Below, in pieces: positions 24,896 to 35,376 of a stretch of DNA of 64,000 nucleotides (its first letter is position 1; each line of letters opens with the position of its first letter). Source of the stretch: an uncultured Pseudomonadota bacterium. Lineage in GTDB: Bacteria > Pseudomonadota > Gammaproteobacteria > Steroidobacterales > Steroidobacteraceae. The notes below the pieces were generated by a model. That model saw only the letters and a list, made by a program, of their open reading frames with translations, made no database searches and was not told where the DNA came from. The stretch is taken from the NCBI GenBank assembly GCA_903862885.1, contig CAIOZU010000018.1, forward strand, positions 236,613 to 300,612, in the 5' to 3' direction. The position numbers were made by a program, and so were the translations under genes.

Positions 24896-27031
24896 CTATA
24901 CTTGCCCATACTGCTCGCCGTTACCAATCCAACGACGCAGTAGCGGCCGAATCGACTCAGGATGATGCGAGATCAGTTGCTCAGCCGCTTTTTGCACCCT
25001 TGGCAACAGATCAGCGTCGCGAATCAGCTCCGCCACTTTCATTTGTACAAGCCCTGTCTGACGCGTACCCAGCAACTCGCCCGGTCCGCGCAACTCCAAG
25101 TCCCGCTCTGACACCTTGAATCCATCCGTGGTCGAGCGCATCACATCCAAACGTTCCTGGGCTAAGCGAGAGAGCGGAGCGCGATATAGCAGGACACAGG
25201 TTGATTCTGCGGCGCCTCGCCCGACCCGCCCACGCAACTGATGGAGCTGCGCCAGTCCCATTCGCTCCGCGTTCTCAATCACCATCAGACTCGCGTTCGG
25301 AACATCTACCCCGACTTCGATGACGGTGGTGGCCACCAATAAATTGAGCTCGCCTCGTTTAAAAGACGCCATCATGGCCTCTTTTTTCTTTGACGTGAGA
25401 CGGCCATGCACCAACCCAACCTGCAGCGACGGCAATGCGCTGACTAACGCGGCGTGCGTCGCTTCCGCCGCTTGATAATCCAGTTCATCGGACTCCTCAA
25501 TCAGTGGGCACACCCAATACGCTTGCCGACCTTCCCGACAGGCGGCTGCTATCCGCGCGACCACGGTATCTCGCCTTGTCTCGGGCAATACCACCGTACT
25601 GACGGGCGTGCGCCCAGGGGGCAACTCATCGATGACTGACACATCAAGATCTGCGTAAGCGGTCATGGCGAGCGTCCGTGGGATCGGGGTGGCGGTCATG
25701 ATCAATTGGTGAGGCACTCTGCCTTCTTTCATGCCTTTCTCACGAAGCGCCATTCTCTGCTGAACACCAAAGCGATGCTGCTCATCGATAATAACCAGCG
25801 CCAGGCGATTAAAGCGAACACCTTCTTGAAAAAGAGCATGAGTACCAATCACGAGCGGTACGTCTACTCCGCTTGCGATGGCATTCAGAGTTTTTTGTCG
25901 GGCGGTGCCTGTGAGTTTTCCAGACAGTAAGGCAACGGGTAGGCGCAGCGGCTTGAACCACGATTCAAAATTTTGCCAGTGTTGCTCGGCGAGCAACTCA
26001 GTGGGTGCCATCATCGCAACTTGATAGCCGGCTTCGATGGCCACCAACGCAGTGAGGGCTGCCACGACTGTTTTGCCCGATCCTACGTCCCCTTGCACTA
26101 AGCGGAGCATAGGGGAGGTCGTGCCAATGTCTTTAATGGCTTCGCTGAGTGTGCGCTCCTGCGCTTGAGTGAGCGAGAACGGTAGGGCCTGTCGAAACTG
26201 CATGACTAGCTGTCCGGCACTCACCAAGGGCCATGCGGGTTCAGTGCGTATTTGCTGGCGCAACAGGCGCAGACTGATTTGGTGTGCGAGTAGCTCTTCG
26301 AAGGCGAGCCGTCGTTGCGCCGGATGGGTGCCCATGGCGAGTGGCATTAAGTCGGCGCCCGGCGGTGGCCGATGCACGTAGGTGAGCGCCTCCGCTAAAG
26401 AAGGCAGACCCAGATCACGTAGCAAGTCGCTCGGTAGCCAGTCGCGCACCCGCTGCTGCTCGGCATCATCAAGGGCCAGGGCAGTGAGAATGCGAAGTCT
26501 GCCCTGCTGCACGCCTTCAGTGGTTGGATACACAGGCGTCAGTGAGTCCTCGGTTCGTTGTGCGTCCGGCCCGTCGGCGCGGCGGTACTCGGGATGAACA
26601 ATTTCAAGCCCGAGGCTGCCGCGTCGGGCCTCTCCATAACAGCGCAGGCGCACACCGCGTGTGAGTTGGGCTTGTTGCTGGGCTGTGAAGTAGAAAAACC
26701 GTAGCGTGAGAAACCCAGAGCCGTCGGTGATGCGCACTAGTAACTGACGTCTGCGTCGGAACACCAATTCTGCCAGTTGCACCTCGCCTTCGACCACCGC
26801 CCGATCACCCGAGCGGAGCGCGCCGATGGGTATGATCTGCGTACGATCTTCATATCGCAGCGGCAAGAGAAACAGTAAGTCTTGAACTGTCTCAACGCCT
26901 AATTTGGCGAGTTTCGTGGCGAGTGCGTCCCCGACCCCCTTCAGGGCGGTCACAGGTCGCAGTTCCGCGGCGGAAGTCGTCACGGATTTTCCCGACGGAA
27001 TCGGTCCTAGGCTCACAGCCCTAGAATACAA
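24896..27031 (-). CDS. recG: ATP-dependent DNA helicase RecG
   Basis: Branch-migrating helicase that remodels stalled forks and Holliday junctions. The N-terminal wedge/OB domain ([24 protein letters not shown]) precedes the SF2 core with Walker [12 protein letters not shown], Walker B variant [29 protein letters not shown]-type [10 protein letters not shown] and QLRGRVGRG. The C-terminal TRG region follows ([15 protein letters not shown]). The 711-residue frame starts at a TTG (27031) overlapping the ridA stop. A GTG at 26983 ([11 protein letters not shown]) is a credible alternative start, giving 695 residues. Confidence 0.95.
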   Translation of the reverse strand: MYSRAVSLGPIPSGKSVTTSAAELRPVTALKGVGDALATKLAKLGVETVQDLLFLLPLRYEDRTQIIPIGALRSGDRAVVEGEVQLAELVFRRRRQLLVRITDGSGFLTLRFFYFTAQQQAQLTRGVRLRCYGEARRGSLGLEIVHPEYRRADGPDAQRTEDSLTPVYPTTEGVQQGRLRILTALALDDAEQQRVRDWLPSDLLRDLGLPSLAEALTYVHRPPPGADLMPLAMGTHPAQRRLAFEELLAHQISLRLLRQQIRTEPAWPLVSAGQLVMQFRQALPFSLTQAQERTLSEAIKDIGTTSPMLRLVQGDVGSGKTVVAALTALVAIEAGYQVAMMAPTELLAEQHWQNFESWFKPLRLPVALLSGKLTGTARQKTLNAIASGVDVPLVIGTHALFQEGVRFNRLALVIIDEQHRFGVQQRMALREKGMKEGRVPHQLIMTATPIPRTLAMTAYADLDVSVIDELPPGRTPVSTVVLPETRRDTVVARIAAACREGRQAYWVCPLIEESDELDYQAAEATHAALVSALPSLQVGLVHGRLTSKKKEAMMASFKRGELNLLVATTVIEVGVDVPNASLMVIENAERMGLAQLHQLRGRVGRGAAESTCVLLYRAPLSRLAQERLDVMRSTTDGFKVSERDLELRGPGELLGTRQTGLVQMKVAELIRDADLLPRVQKAAEQLISHHPESIRPLLRRWIGNGEQYGQV

Positions 27032-27393
27032 TCCGCCTCAACGGCTGCCCCGCGGGGCAGTGAGGCCACACCAATGGCTGCTCGTGCAGGATAAGGTTCT
27101 GGGAAGTATTCGGCCATCACCTGATTGACGAGAGAGAAATTGGCAAGGTCGGTCAAGAAAACATTGACCTTTACTGCGTCAGCGAGGGTACCCCCAGCCG
27201 CCGCGGCGATTGCTTTAAGGTTCTCAAATACGCGGCGCACTTGCGCCTCAAAGTCGCCAGTCACCATGGCCTGACTGACTGGATCTAGAGGAATCTGCCC
27301 CGATATATACACGGTATTCCCAATTTTCACGGCTTGTGAATAAGTGCCAATGGCGGCGGGTGCTGCCGACGTAGAAATAATACTTTTGGCCAT
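27013..27393 (-). CDS. ridA: RidA family 2-iminobutanoate/2-iminopropanoate deaminase
   Basis: Trimeric cytoplasmic enzyme that hydrolyses reactive enamine/imine by-products of PLP enzymes. 126 residues with the family signature: [20 protein letters not shown] at the N-terminus and [22 protein letters not shown] near the C-terminus, holding the Arg and Glu of the active site. It sits between spoT and recG, as in Xanthomonas-type genomes where ridA takes the place that trmH has in E. coli. Ends inside the first codons of recG. Confidence 0.94.
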   Translation of the reverse strand: MAKSIISTSAAPAAIGTYSQAVKIGNTVYISGQIPLDPVSQAMVTGDFEAQVRRVFENLKAIAAAAGGTLADAVKVNVFLTDLANFSLVNQVMAEYFPEPYPARAAIGVASLPRGAAVEADCILGL

Positions 27394-27458
27394 GACTAGG
27401 GACTCCTCTATATAAGACTAAGCATTGTCGCATGCCACGTGGTGTCAGTCGCTTATCA

Positions 27459-29642
27459 TCACGCAATCAAACGAGTGAGTGACAGTGCCTCTGGCATGTG
27501 GCGAATCGCTTTTAATACAGTGGCCAAATGCACTCGATGGCGCACCTGCAGTTCGACGGTAATGGTGGCGCTTTCACCATCGTGTTCAGCGACATCTGCC
27601 CGACTGATATTGGTGCCCGTCGCTGCAATGCCCGAGGCGATGGCGGCCAATACACCGGGTTGGTTACTGACCTCGATTTTAATCTCAGAGGCGAATGTCC
27701 GCTCGATGCCGCCTTCCCACGCCACCGGCAACCACTTTTCTGGATGCTTGTGCCAGTGGCGGACGTTTCCACATTTAGATCGGTGAATCACGACGCCGCG
27801 CCCGATGGAGAGGAAAGCGATGATGTCATCACCGGGAATGGCATAGCAGCATTGGGCGTAAGTCACCATCAGCCCTTCCGTGCCTGCGATTGATAAGGTG
27901 CCGGTAGGACCGGTGACTGCCACGCCATCGGCGACTGACTCATTGCCGTGAGCCTCCGTGTCGATGGGCAGTAAGTGGCGCGCGACCAGCGGCGCGAGCC
28001 GCTCTCCGAGTGCGACCTTCTCAAATAACTCCTCAGTGGTCTTGCAGCCCAAGTGGCGTGCAGCAGCCAGCAGGGTGGTCGGGCCTAGACGCTTGATCGT
28101 GAGCTTAAATTCCGCTAATGCTTGATTAATAAGTCGCTCACCTAGCTCGATCGCTTCACCGTGTTGCATGCCCTTTAGGTGAGTGCGGATCGCGGCACGC
28201 GCTTTGGCGGTGACGACGAACGACGACCACGCAGGGTTCGGCGTGGCATTTTTTGCGGTGATGATCTCGACGGTTTGGCCATTTCTCAGTATGGTGCGCA
28301 ACGGTGTTAAGCGCCGATCGACTTTGGCGGCGACGCAGCGTCGACCCACATCCGTATGGACGGCGTAAGCGAAGTCTACGCACGTGGCTCCGCGCGGTAG
28401 CCGTAAGATGTTTCCCTTGGGCGTGAATACGTACACCTTGTCAGGAAATAGGTCTATTTTTACGCTCTCAATAAACTCCTCTGAGTTCCCGCCTTCCTGC
28501 ATTTGCACAAGTTTTTTTAGCCAATCGCGCGCATGGTCCGGTTGGCTCGTTTCCGTATCTTCCCCAGTCTTGTATTGCCAATGCGCAGCAATGCCATTCT
28601 CGGCAAGCTGGTGCATGGCGGTGGTTCGAATTTGCACCTCCAAAGGGATGCCGTTCGGACCGAACAAAGTCGTGTGTAAGGATTGATAGCCATTGATTCG
28701 AGGGATGGCAATATAGTCTTTAAATCGACCCGGCATCGGTTTGTAGGTGCTATGCACAAGCCCTAGCGCGCGGTAGCAGGCATCGACCGAGTCGACGATG
28801 ACTCTGACTCCATAGACATCGATGATCTGTGCAAGCGGTACGTGCTTCTTGCGCATCTTTTGATAAACACCATAGAGATGTTTTTCGCGTGATTCGACGA
28901 GTCCTTTGATAGACGCTTTTTTAAGCGCATCATTCAATCTGCCAGTGATTTTTGGCAAGAATTCTTTTTGATTGCCATGCGCGCGTTTGAGTTCGCGATC
29001 AAGCACTTTATGGCGCTGTGGGTATAAGCTCTGAAAGCCTAGGTTTTCAAGCTCTGTCTTGATTGAATGGATGCCTAATCTATTAGCAATCGGAGCATAG
29101 ATTTCTAGCGTTTCTAGCGCGATGCGGCGTCTCTTGATAGGCGGCATACTGCCCAGAGTTCGCATGTTATGGGTGCGGTCAGCGAGCTTCACCATGATAA
29201 TTCTGATGTCTTGGGTCATCGCCAGAATCATTTTCCGAAATGATTCTGCTTGCGCTTCTTTGCGACTCTTAAACTGAACTTGATCTAGTTTTGAGACGCC
29301 ATCAACGAGTTCGGCTACTTCGCGGCCAAACTGGGCGACAATTTCTTCTTTGGCGGTGGGCGTGTCTTCGATGACATCGTGCAGAAGGGCGGCACAGATG
29401 GTTTGAGCATCGAGATGCAAGTCGGCCAAGATAGCGGCGACTGCCACGGGGTGTGATATGTAGGGTTCGCCCGTGAGGCGCTTTTGACCTTTATGGGACT
29501 GTTCCGCAAGTTCGTAGGCGAGTTGAACTCGCTCTATTTGATCTTCGGGAAGGTAGCTCTCAAGTTTACTGAGCAGCTGTGTGATGCCGGGGGAGCGGCG
29601 CCCACCCGGCAAGAAGCTGAGCAAGGAGGACGCATAATCCAT
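27459..29642 (-). CDS. spoT: Bifunctional (p)ppGpp synthetase/hydrolase SpoT
   Basis: Controls the stringent response alarmone. The 727 residues contain an HD hydrolase domain with an intact active site (LLHDVIEDT near residue 88 and KLADRTHNMRTL) and a synthetase domain with the RFKD motif (RxKD class, the bifunctional type) and INGYQSLHT. A TGS domain (YVFTPKGNILRLPRGAT), a helical region and a C-terminal ACT domain follow. Intact HD residues argue for SpoT/Rel rather than hydrolase-dead RelA. Located after rpoZ, the standard gammaproteobacterial place. Confidence 0.96.
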   Translation of the reverse strand: MDYASSLLSFLPGGRRSPGITQLLSKLESYLPEDQIERVQLAYELAEQSHKGQKRLTGEPYISHPVAVAAILADLHLDAQTICAALLHDVIEDTPTAKEEIVAQFGREVAELVDGVSKLDQVQFKSRKEAQAESFRKMILAMTQDIRIIMVKLADRTHNMRTLGSMPPIKRRRIALETLEIYAPIANRLGIHSIKTELENLGFQSLYPQRHKVLDRELKRAHGNQKEFLPKITGRLNDALKKASIKGLVESREKHLYGVYQKMRKKHVPLAQIIDVYGVRVIVDSVDACYRALGLVHSTYKPMPGRFKDYIAIPRINGYQSLHTTLFGPNGIPLEVQIRTTAMHQLAENGIAAHWQYKTGEDTETSQPDHARDWLKKLVQMQEGGNSEEFIESVKIDLFPDKVYVFTPKGNILRLPRGATCVDFAYAVHTDVGRRCVAAKVDRRLTPLRTILRNGQTVEIITAKNATPNPAWSSFVVTAKARAAIRTHLKGMQHGEAIELGERLINQALAEFKLTIKRLGPTTLLAAARHLGCKTTEELFEKVALGERLAPLVARHLLPIDTEAHGNESVADGVAVTGPTGTLSIAGTEGLMVTYAQCCYAIPGDDIIAFLSIGRGVVIHRSKCGNVRHWHKHPEKWLPVAWEGGIERTFASEIKIEVSNQPGVLAAIASGIAATGTNISRADVAEHDGESATITVELQVRHRVHLATVLKAIRHMPEALSLTRLIA

Positions 29643-29679
29643 GGGGTGATCGCGCTTTTGGTCAGCGCTGATCCTCCAC

Positions 29680-29973
29680 TCAGTCGCTCAAGCCAAATTG
29701 CGGCGCACGGAAATCGGGCGGCAAGTCGAGCGCGCTTTCTTGGGGCGGCAACAGTGGGGCGGGCTCTGGATCCGCTTCCAACAGCAGTTCTCTGCCAATC
29801 TTGCCTTCGGCAATTTCTCGCAAGGCCACTACGGTTGGCTTGTCGTTTTCCCAGTCCACCAGCGCTTCGGCGCCATTGGCGAGGCGACGCGCGCGCTTGG
29901 ACGCCAAGAGCACGAGCTCAAATTGGTTTTCAACGCCTTGCTTGAGGCAGTCTTCGATGGTGATGCGGGCCAT
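29680..29973 (-). CDS. rpoZ: RNA polymerase omega subunit
   Basis: Small subunit that helps RNA polymerase assembly and ppGpp binding. Starts [10 protein letters not shown], the near-invariant family N-terminus, then [14 protein letters not shown] and [16 protein letters not shown]. The ATG at 29973 has GGA eight bases upstream; an ATG two codons earlier is less likely. 97 residues, with a proline-rich tail after residue 75. It lies between gmk and spoT. Confidence 0.96.
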   Translation of the reverse strand: MARITIEDCLKQGVENQFELVLLASKRARRLANGAEALVDWENDKPTVVALREIAEGKIGRELLLEADPEPAPLLPPQESALDLPPDFRAPQFGLSD

Positions 29974-30069
29974 ACACATTTCCGAACAAGAATACGGGGT
30001 CGATCATGATACCCGAAAAGGCCTCTGGCAGCCAATTCAGTTTATTTGGGTTTCATGCACGCGGGCCCC

Positions 30070-30723
30070 TTAGGTTAGCAGGCTACTCGCGAAGGCAGCC
30101 AGTTCAGCGCGATCCGTCGCAAAGGGCCGGGGATCTTGGGTCACCAGCTGCGTCAAGTCGCTTAATGCCTGTTCAAATTGGTCGTTGATCAGGACGTATT
30201 TGAACTCCTGCCAGTGAGACAGCTCTGTGACGGAGTCTTTTAAGCGTCGTGTGATCGTGTCGAGACTGTCTGTCCCACGGCTTCGTAGCCGCGCCTCTAG
30301 CTCGGCCCTAGAGGGCGGCAGAATAAAGATGTCGATGGCCTCAGGGAGGCGCTGGCGTACTTGCTGCGCCCCTTGCCAGTCAATCTCCAGCAGTAAATCC
30401 TTGCCCTGGCTTAGTGCGGTTTCCACTGCCTGCCTGCCTGTCCCATAAAAATGGTCGAATACGTCGGCGTATTCGAGAAACGCCCCCGCCTCAATCATGG
30501 CCTGAAAGGTCGGTTTATCCACGAAATAGTAGTCTTTGCCTTCGACTTCATTGGGCCGCGGCCGGCGCGTGGTATGCGAAATGGAGCACCCGAGCGTGGG
30601 TACGCGCGCCATGAGCGCTTTAACTAAACTCGTTTTTCCTGTGCCTGAGGGGGCGGCGACCACGAAAAGCCGACCGCGAGTACGGGTCGTGGGTCCTTGG
30701 GTCGCGGTCGGCGGCTCTGCCAT
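30070..30723 (-). CDS. gmk: Guanylate kinase
   Basis: Phosphorylates GMP to GDP with ATP. 217 residues: P-loop APSGTGKTSL near residue 24, the GMP-binding segment ISHTTRRPRPNEVEGKDYYFV and LLLEIDWQGAQQVR. The first 17 or so residues are a variable extension, so a slightly shorter protein is possible. It heads the gmk-rpoZ-spoT-ridA-recG-ubiA run on the minus strand. Confidence 0.96.
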   Translation of the reverse strand: MAEPPTATQGPTTRTRGRLFVVAAPSGTGKTSLVKALMARVPTLGCSISHTTRRPRPNEVEGKDYYFVDKPTFQAMIEAGAFLEYADVFDHFYGTGRQAVETALSQGKDLLLEIDWQGAQQVRQRLPEAIDIFILPPSRAELEARLRSRGTDSLDTITRRLKDSVTELSHWQEFKYVLINDQFEQALSDLTQLVTQDPRPFATDRAELAAFASSLLT

Positions 30724-30897
30724 GGCGTCTGTCTTCTGGGGGGCAATGAGAGGGGGAATGTTAGCTCGGACTTTGCTTCCTGTGGCGACGACTTTCTAAG
30801 CTTTCGGCTACATTGTCGGACTGACCCGTGCGGATGCGGCTATCGCGTGCAGGCCGCTTGATGCCAGCCCGCGCTCTCTGTCAGATTGGGCAGGTAT

Positions 30898-31782
30898 CTA
30901 TTCGACGTTCTGTACCTGTTCGCGCATTTGCTCAATCAGTACCTTCATATCCACCGCAGCCCGCGTGGTTTCCGAATCCTGCGACTTGGATGACAGGGTA
31001 TTTGCTTCGCGATTAAATTCCTGCATGAGGAAATCCAGACGGCGCCCAGCCGGCTCGCTGCCTGCGAGAGCTTTATCGACTTCCGCTACATGACTGACCA
31101 GTCGGTCAAGCTCTTCATCGACATCCATTTTAGATAGTAGCAGCGCGATTTCTTGTTCAAGTCGCTCTCGATTGAGCTCGCTGGGTGCCGCAAAGCTCGC
31201 TAATCTTTCTTCTAGTCGACTGCGAATGCGCGCATGCACTTCTGGTAATCGCTTCCTCACTGAAATGACCAGCGTTTCAATCTGCCGACAGCGATTATGC
31301 AGCAGCTGTTCAATTCGGCTTCCTTCACTGTCACGGCTTGTCGCCAATGAACTGAGCGCTTCTTTAAGGGCTGCTTGTGCGAGAGGGGCTAGTGGGCTTG
31401 CATCACGGGTTTTTTCCTTGATTACTCCTGGCCAGCGCAGTAAATCAAGCGGCGTAGGCGCATCCAATGATCCGCCACGTGCGGTGGCGCGCTTCGACAC
31501 CTCATAACTTCTAGCAATCAGCTCGTCTAAAAATTCTTCATCAATATCTAAGCTTGCCTGTGTGCTGACAGCGCCGCGCAGTTGCAAGTTGGCCTCCACC
31601 TTGCCGCGCTTTGCGGTGTTGGCAATCGCTTGTCTAAACTCGGCCTCACTGGATCGCAGTTCATCAGGTACTCGTAAGCTCACTTCAAGGTACCGATGAT
31701 TGACGGTACGCAACTCCCATATGAGGGCGGTGGTCTCCGTGTTGCGCTCTGATCGCGCAAAGCCAGTCATGCTACGAATCAT
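30898..31782 (-). CDS. yicC: YicC family endoribonuclease-like protein
   Basis: Conserved protein of the YicC/YloC family; E. coli YicC is an endoribonuclease affecting small-RNA turnover. The start MIRSMTGFARSE is diagnostic and fixes the ATG at 31782 (294 residues); frame upstream of it is not coding. A central ELRTVNHRYLEVSLRVP and the C-terminal DUF1732 segment (RRLDFLMQEFNREANTLSSKS) are present. Lies upstream of gmk by 174 bases and divergent from a PP2C phosphatase with very little space between. Confidence 0.93.
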   Translation of the reverse strand: MIRSMTGFARSERNTETTALIWELRTVNHRYLEVSLRVPDELRSSEAEFRQAIANTAKRGKVEANLQLRGAVSTQASLDIDEEFLDELIARSYEVSKRATARGGSLDAPTPLDLLRWPGVIKEKTRDASPLAPLAQAALKEALSSLATSRDSEGSRIEQLLHNRCRQIETLVISVRKRLPEVHARIRSRLEERLASFAAPSELNRERLEQEIALLLSKMDVDEELDRLVSHVAEVDKALAGSEPAGRRLDFLMQEFNREANTLSSKSQDSETTRAAVDMKVLIEQMREQVQNVE

Positions 31783-31807
31783 GTGGTGCTCATGTGCTGT
31801 AGAATAG

Positions 31808-32596
31808 GTGGCTACTTTAACAGGGCCGGCGTATCGCCGGAGTGGGATTGGTCGCTTGCAACTCGAATATGCACAGTTAAGCCTTCTCGGCCATCGCCAA
31901 GAAAACCAAGACCGGCTCGCTGTGGTGGCTAATGGCCAAGCCGCTTTAGTGGTGGTCGCTGATGGCATGGGCGGCCATCAGGGCGGCGCACTCGCCGCAG
32001 AGACTGCCGTTGAGTCCCTCCGCATGGGGTTCCTGTCGGTGATGGAGCCCATTCTGGATCCGATTGGATATTTGCATCAAGCAATGGCCAATGCCCATAG
32101 TGCGGTGGTGGCTGTGGGCCAAATGATGCAGTTTGAGGTAAGGCCGCGCGCTACCTGTGCAGTGTGCCTCATCCAGCAGGGGGCTTCTTATTGGGTGCAT
32201 GTCGGAGACAGTCGCCTCTATCAGTTCCGCGACGGGACGTTAGTCACCCGAACGCGTGACCACAGCCATGTGGAACGATTATTGCGCGACGGCAGCATTA
32301 CGTTGGCTGAGGCGCCTACTCACCCTATGCGACACTATGTTGAGCAATGCTTGGGCGGTGACCCAGTCCTTCCAGAGATGACAGTGACCGGTCGTAAAGC
32401 GCTGCAGCGTCACGATTTGCTGCTAGTTTGCTCGGATGGTTTCTGGAGCAATTTTCAGGATGATGATCTTGCTCGTTCTCTGAATAGGCATGCAGATCTC
32501 ACAGCGACGCTTAAGACGCTTGGCGATTTTAGTGTGCGGGCTTCTGCACCGCAGAGTGATAATGTAACGGCAGTGGCTGTTCGGTGGATTGCCTAA
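31808..32596 (+). CDS. PP2C-family serine/threonine protein phosphatase
   Basis: Mn/Mg-dependent phosphatase. Contains [12 protein letters not shown] (metal Asp), [13 protein letters not shown] (metal-binding DGMGG), [25 protein letters not shown] and [12 protein letters not shown], all the PP2C motifs in order. The longest frame starts at GTG 31808 (262 residues). A TTG at 31856 ([12 protein letters not shown]), after a GGAGTGGG, fits the family start better and would leave room for a divergent promoter with yicC. It sits next to rph, as in several beta- and gammaproteobacteria; no partner kinase is in the window. Confidence 0.88.
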   Translation: MATLTGPAYRRSGIGRLQLEYAQLSLLGHRQENQDRLAVVANGQAALVVVADGMGGHQGGALAAETAVESLRMGFLSVMEPILDPIGYLHQAMANAHSAVVAVGQMMQFEVRPRATCAVCLIQQGASYWVHVGDSRLYQFRDGTLVTRTRDHSHVERLLRDGSITLAEAPTHPMRHYVEQCLGGDPVLPEMTVTGRKALQRHDLLLVCSDGFWSNFQDDDLARSLNRHADLTATLKTLGDFSVRASAPQSDNVTAVAVRWIA

Positions 32597-32627
32597 ATCC
32601 CACGGTAATTCTTTAGAGGGAGTCTTT

Positions 32628-33344
32628 ATGCGTCCAAGTGGTCGTGCCGCGAATCAAATGCGGGAAGTGAGTTTTGATCGCCATTTCACTCGCCATGCTG
32701 AGGGGTCGGTACTGGTGGCTTTTGGCGGCACCCGCGTGTTGTGTACCGCCACCATTGAGGCGGGCGTACCAGGATTCTTGAGAAATAAAGGCCAAGGATG
32801 GATCACCGCCGAATACGGCATGTTGCCACGGGCAACGCACACACGGAGTCCTCGAGAAGCAGCGCGCGGCAAACAGACAGGGCGAACTCAAGAGATTCAG
32901 CGCCTCATTGGTCGCAGTCTCCGCTCCGTGATCGATCTGAAGGCGCTCGGTGAGCGCACTATCACACTGGATTGCGACGTACTGCAGGCCGATGGGGGAA
33001 CCCGCACTGCAGCGATTACCGGCAGTTATGTTGCGCTCGTTGATGCCATTGCTACGCTCATTAAACGACGCGATCTGTCAACCAACCCTGTGCATGGACA
33101 GGTGGCTGCGATTTCGGTGGGTATTTTTAATGGCGTGCCGGTGCTTGATCTTGACTACGCTGAGGACTCTCAAGCAGAGACCGATATGAATGTCGTCATG
33201 AATGGGCCAGATGCTTATGTGGAGATTCAAGGGACTGCCGAAGGGCATGCGTTTCGACCGCATGAACTGACCTCCATGCTGGCGTTGGCAGGTACTGGTG
33301 TGGAGCAGTTGATTGCTGCTCAGCAGCAGGCACTGAGCCGCTGA
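32628..33344 (+). CDS. rph: Ribonuclease PH
   Basis: Phosphorolytic 3'-5' exoribonuclease that trims tRNA 3' ends. The ATG at 32628 gives [16 protein letters not shown], the typical start, preceded by AGAGGGA; 238 residues as in E. coli. Motifs: [67 protein letters not shown] and ETDMNVVM (catalytic Asp). Followed by rdgB and hemW in one apparent operon. Confidence 0.97.
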   Translation: MRPSGRAANQMREVSFDRHFTRHAEGSVLVAFGGTRVLCTATIEAGVPGFLRNKGQGWITAEYGMLPRATHTRSPREAARGKQTGRTQEIQRLIGRSLRSVIDLKALGERTITLDCDVLQADGGTRTAAITGSYVALVDAIATLIKRRDLSTNPVHGQVAAISVGIFNGVPVLDLDYAEDSQAETDMNVVMNGPDAYVEIQGTAEGHAFRPHELTSMLALAGTGVEQLIAAQQQALSR

Positions 33345-33357
33345 CTTTGACCTAAGC

Positions 33358-33954
33358 GTGTACATTCCGCGACTGGTCATTGCTACACACAATGCCGGCA
33401 AACTCGCTGAGTTCTCATTACTGCTGGCTGAGTTTGCTGGTGAAATGATTTCGCAGCAAGAACTGGGGATAGCGGCGGTTACAGAAACGGAAGACACTTT
33501 TGAGGGCAATGCCCTTCTGAAAGCGCGTCACGCTGCTGAATGGGCGGGCTGCGCTGCGCTGGCTGACGATTCCGGTCTTGAGGTGGACGCTTTAAACGGC
33601 GCACCGGGAGTTTATTCAGCTCGTTACGCCGGCGAGGGAGCCACTGATGCGTTGAATAACGCACATTTGTTGGCGGCGCTCCGCGAAATACCTGCCCCGC
33701 GTACAGCGCGATATCGGGCGGTGTTGGCGCTTGTGTCAGGACCTTCAGATCCAACGCCGGTTATTGCGCGGGGTGTTTGGGAGGGCGAGATCATTTTAGA
33801 TCCACGAGGCGAGTATGGCTTCGGTTACGACCCTTTTTTCATGGTGACCTCGATTAATAAGACAGCCGCCGAGTTGTCTCTTAAAGAAAAAAATCAATTG
33901 TCTCATCGTTCGCAAGCGCTCCGTGCCTTGCAAGCACGTCTCAGGTGCTTATGA
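33358..33954 (+). CDS. rdgB: RdgB/Ham1 non-canonical purine NTP pyrophosphatase
   Basis: Removes ITP, dITP and XTP from the nucleotide pool. Family motifs: IATHNAGKLAEF at the N-terminus, ALADDSGLEVDALNGAPGVYSARYAG and GYGFGYDPFF-type segment (EYGFGYDPFFM), then SHRSQALRAL. The GTG at 33358 is the only start that places the SHNxGK-like loop correctly; 198 residues. Its stop overlaps the hemW start (ATGA). Confidence 0.96.
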   Translation: MYIPRLVIATHNAGKLAEFSLLLAEFAGEMISQQELGIAAVTETEDTFEGNALLKARHAAEWAGCAALADDSGLEVDALNGAPGVYSARYAGEGATDALNNAHLLAALREIPAPRTARYRAVLALVSGPSDPTPVIARGVWEGEIILDPRGEYGFGYDPFFMVTSINKTAAELSLKEKNQLSHRSQALRALQARLRCL

Positions 33955-35108
33955 CATCGCTGATTAATCCGCCACTTGCGCTGTATGTGCACTTGCCGTG
34001 GTGTGTGCGCAAGTGTCCGTACTGCGATTTTAATTCGCACGTGCACAAGGGCTCCTTGCCGCAGCAGGCTTACGTGGATGCCTTGTTGTTGGACTTGGCA
34101 CTGGAGGCGCCATACGTGCAGGGACGGTCCGTGGACACAGTGTTTTTTGGAGGTGGTACGCCGAGCTTATTCTCCCCAGAGTCCATAGCAGCGCTGATCC
34201 ATGGTATTCGTGCGCGCGTGGAGGTGGCATTGAATGCGGAAATCACTTTGGAGGCCAATCCGGGCACTATCGAGCATGGGCACTTTGTTGGTTACCGTGA
34301 TGCGGGCATCAATCGGGTGTCATTGGGTGCGCAGAGTTTTGGTGCACGCCAGTTGACTCTGCTCGGGCGCATTCACAGTCCAGACGATACGGGTCGTGCG
34401 CTGGCGGAACTGAGCGCGGCGGGCATCGTTAACTTCAATTTGGATTTAATGCATGGCCTGCCAGAACAGTCGGTGGCAGAGGCGATGACAGACATAGAGC
34501 GCGGACTTGGCTTTATGCCACCGCATGTGTCGCACTATCAGTTGACCTTAGAGCCAGGGACCGTCTTTTTTACACAGCCGCCGGTCTTGCCAGATGAAGA
34601 GGTATTGGAGCAGATGCAGCAGGCCACGCACGCGCAGTTGGTGGCTGCGGGGTTTAGGCAATATGAGGTGTCGGCTTGGGCGCGCCCCGGCTTTGAGTGC
34701 CGACACAATCTGAACTATTGGCAATTTGGTGACTATCTGGGGATTGGGGCGGGCGCGCATGGCAAGTGGACCGATTCGGCTGAACAGATTATTTGGCGAA
34801 CCGAGAAGCTCAAACAGCCGCGAGAGTATTTGAGTCAAGCCGCTGCGCAGGCGCCTTTGGGTGTCCAGGTGGCTGTGCCGTCCGATATGAGGCCTTTTGA
34901 GTTCCTATTGAACGCGCTTCGGCTCGCGGATGGCTTTGGAGTGGCGGCTTTCGAGGAACGCACAGGGCTCTCCGTGGAGGTGATGGCTGCCCCATTGGCG
35001 CTCGCTCAGCGGCGCGGATTGCTTGAATCGACGGCGGTGGGCTTTCGCGCCACAGCGCTCGGGCAGCGGTTTCTCAATGATTTGCAGGCCTTGTTTTTGC
35101 CGGTTTGA
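33951..35108 (+). CDS. hemW: HemW-type radical SAM haem chaperone
   Basis: Radical SAM protein related to coproporphyrinogen dehydrogenase HemN but acting as a haem chaperone. The [4Fe-4S]/SAM motif is CVRKCPYCDF (CX3CX2C); HemN has an additional upstream Cys pattern missing here. Other features: DTVFFGGGTPSLF, EANPGTIE, NRVSLGAQSF, NFNLDLMHGLP and GIGAGAHGK. 385 residues from the ATG at 33951, overlapping the rdgB stop. A clear terminator follows 26 bases after the stop. Confidence 0.93.
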   Translation: MTSLINPPLALYVHLPWCVRKCPYCDFNSHVHKGSLPQQAYVDALLLDLALEAPYVQGRSVDTVFFGGGTPSLFSPESIAALIHGIRARVEVALNAEITLEANPGTIEHGHFVGYRDAGINRVSLGAQSFGARQLTLLGRIHSPDDTGRALAELSAAGIVNFNLDLMHGLPEQSVAEAMTDIERGLGFMPPHVSHYQLTLEPGTVFFTQPPVLPDEEVLEQMQQATHAQLVAAGFRQYEVSAWARPGFECRHNLNYWQFGDYLGIGAGAHGKWTDSAEQIIWRTEKLKQPREYLSQAAAQAPLGVQVAVPSDMRPFEFLLNALRLADGFGVAAFEERTGLSVEVMAAPLALAQRRGLLESTAVGFRATALGQRFLNDLQALFLPV

Positions 35109-35134
35109 TGGGGGGTCGCCGTGATGGCCGTGAC

Positions 35135-35159
35135 GAGGCAGCGGTAAGTGCCTCTTTTT
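35135..35159 (+). terminator. Rho-independent terminator after hemW
   Basis: Six-base stem GAGGCA (35135-35140) / TGCCTC (35149-35154) with an eight-base loop, followed by five T residues. It closes the rph-rdgB-hemW transcript. Confidence 0.75.
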
Positions 35160-35376
35160 AGTCGGAAAAAAACATGGGCTACGGGTCGAGTAGGTGACTT
35201 GTGCACATCGGTGTGAGTGACAGTGAAAAGTAGTCACTAACAGGTGCTTTGTAATCCGAGTTCTCAAGATGAGCTACATAACTATTTGATTTTAAATATA
35301 AAAAAGGCCTGTTCATTTTTTAATCAAAGAGTCATAAATGCATTTTTTGCGCTGCTAAATCCTCCGTGGGGATAGA

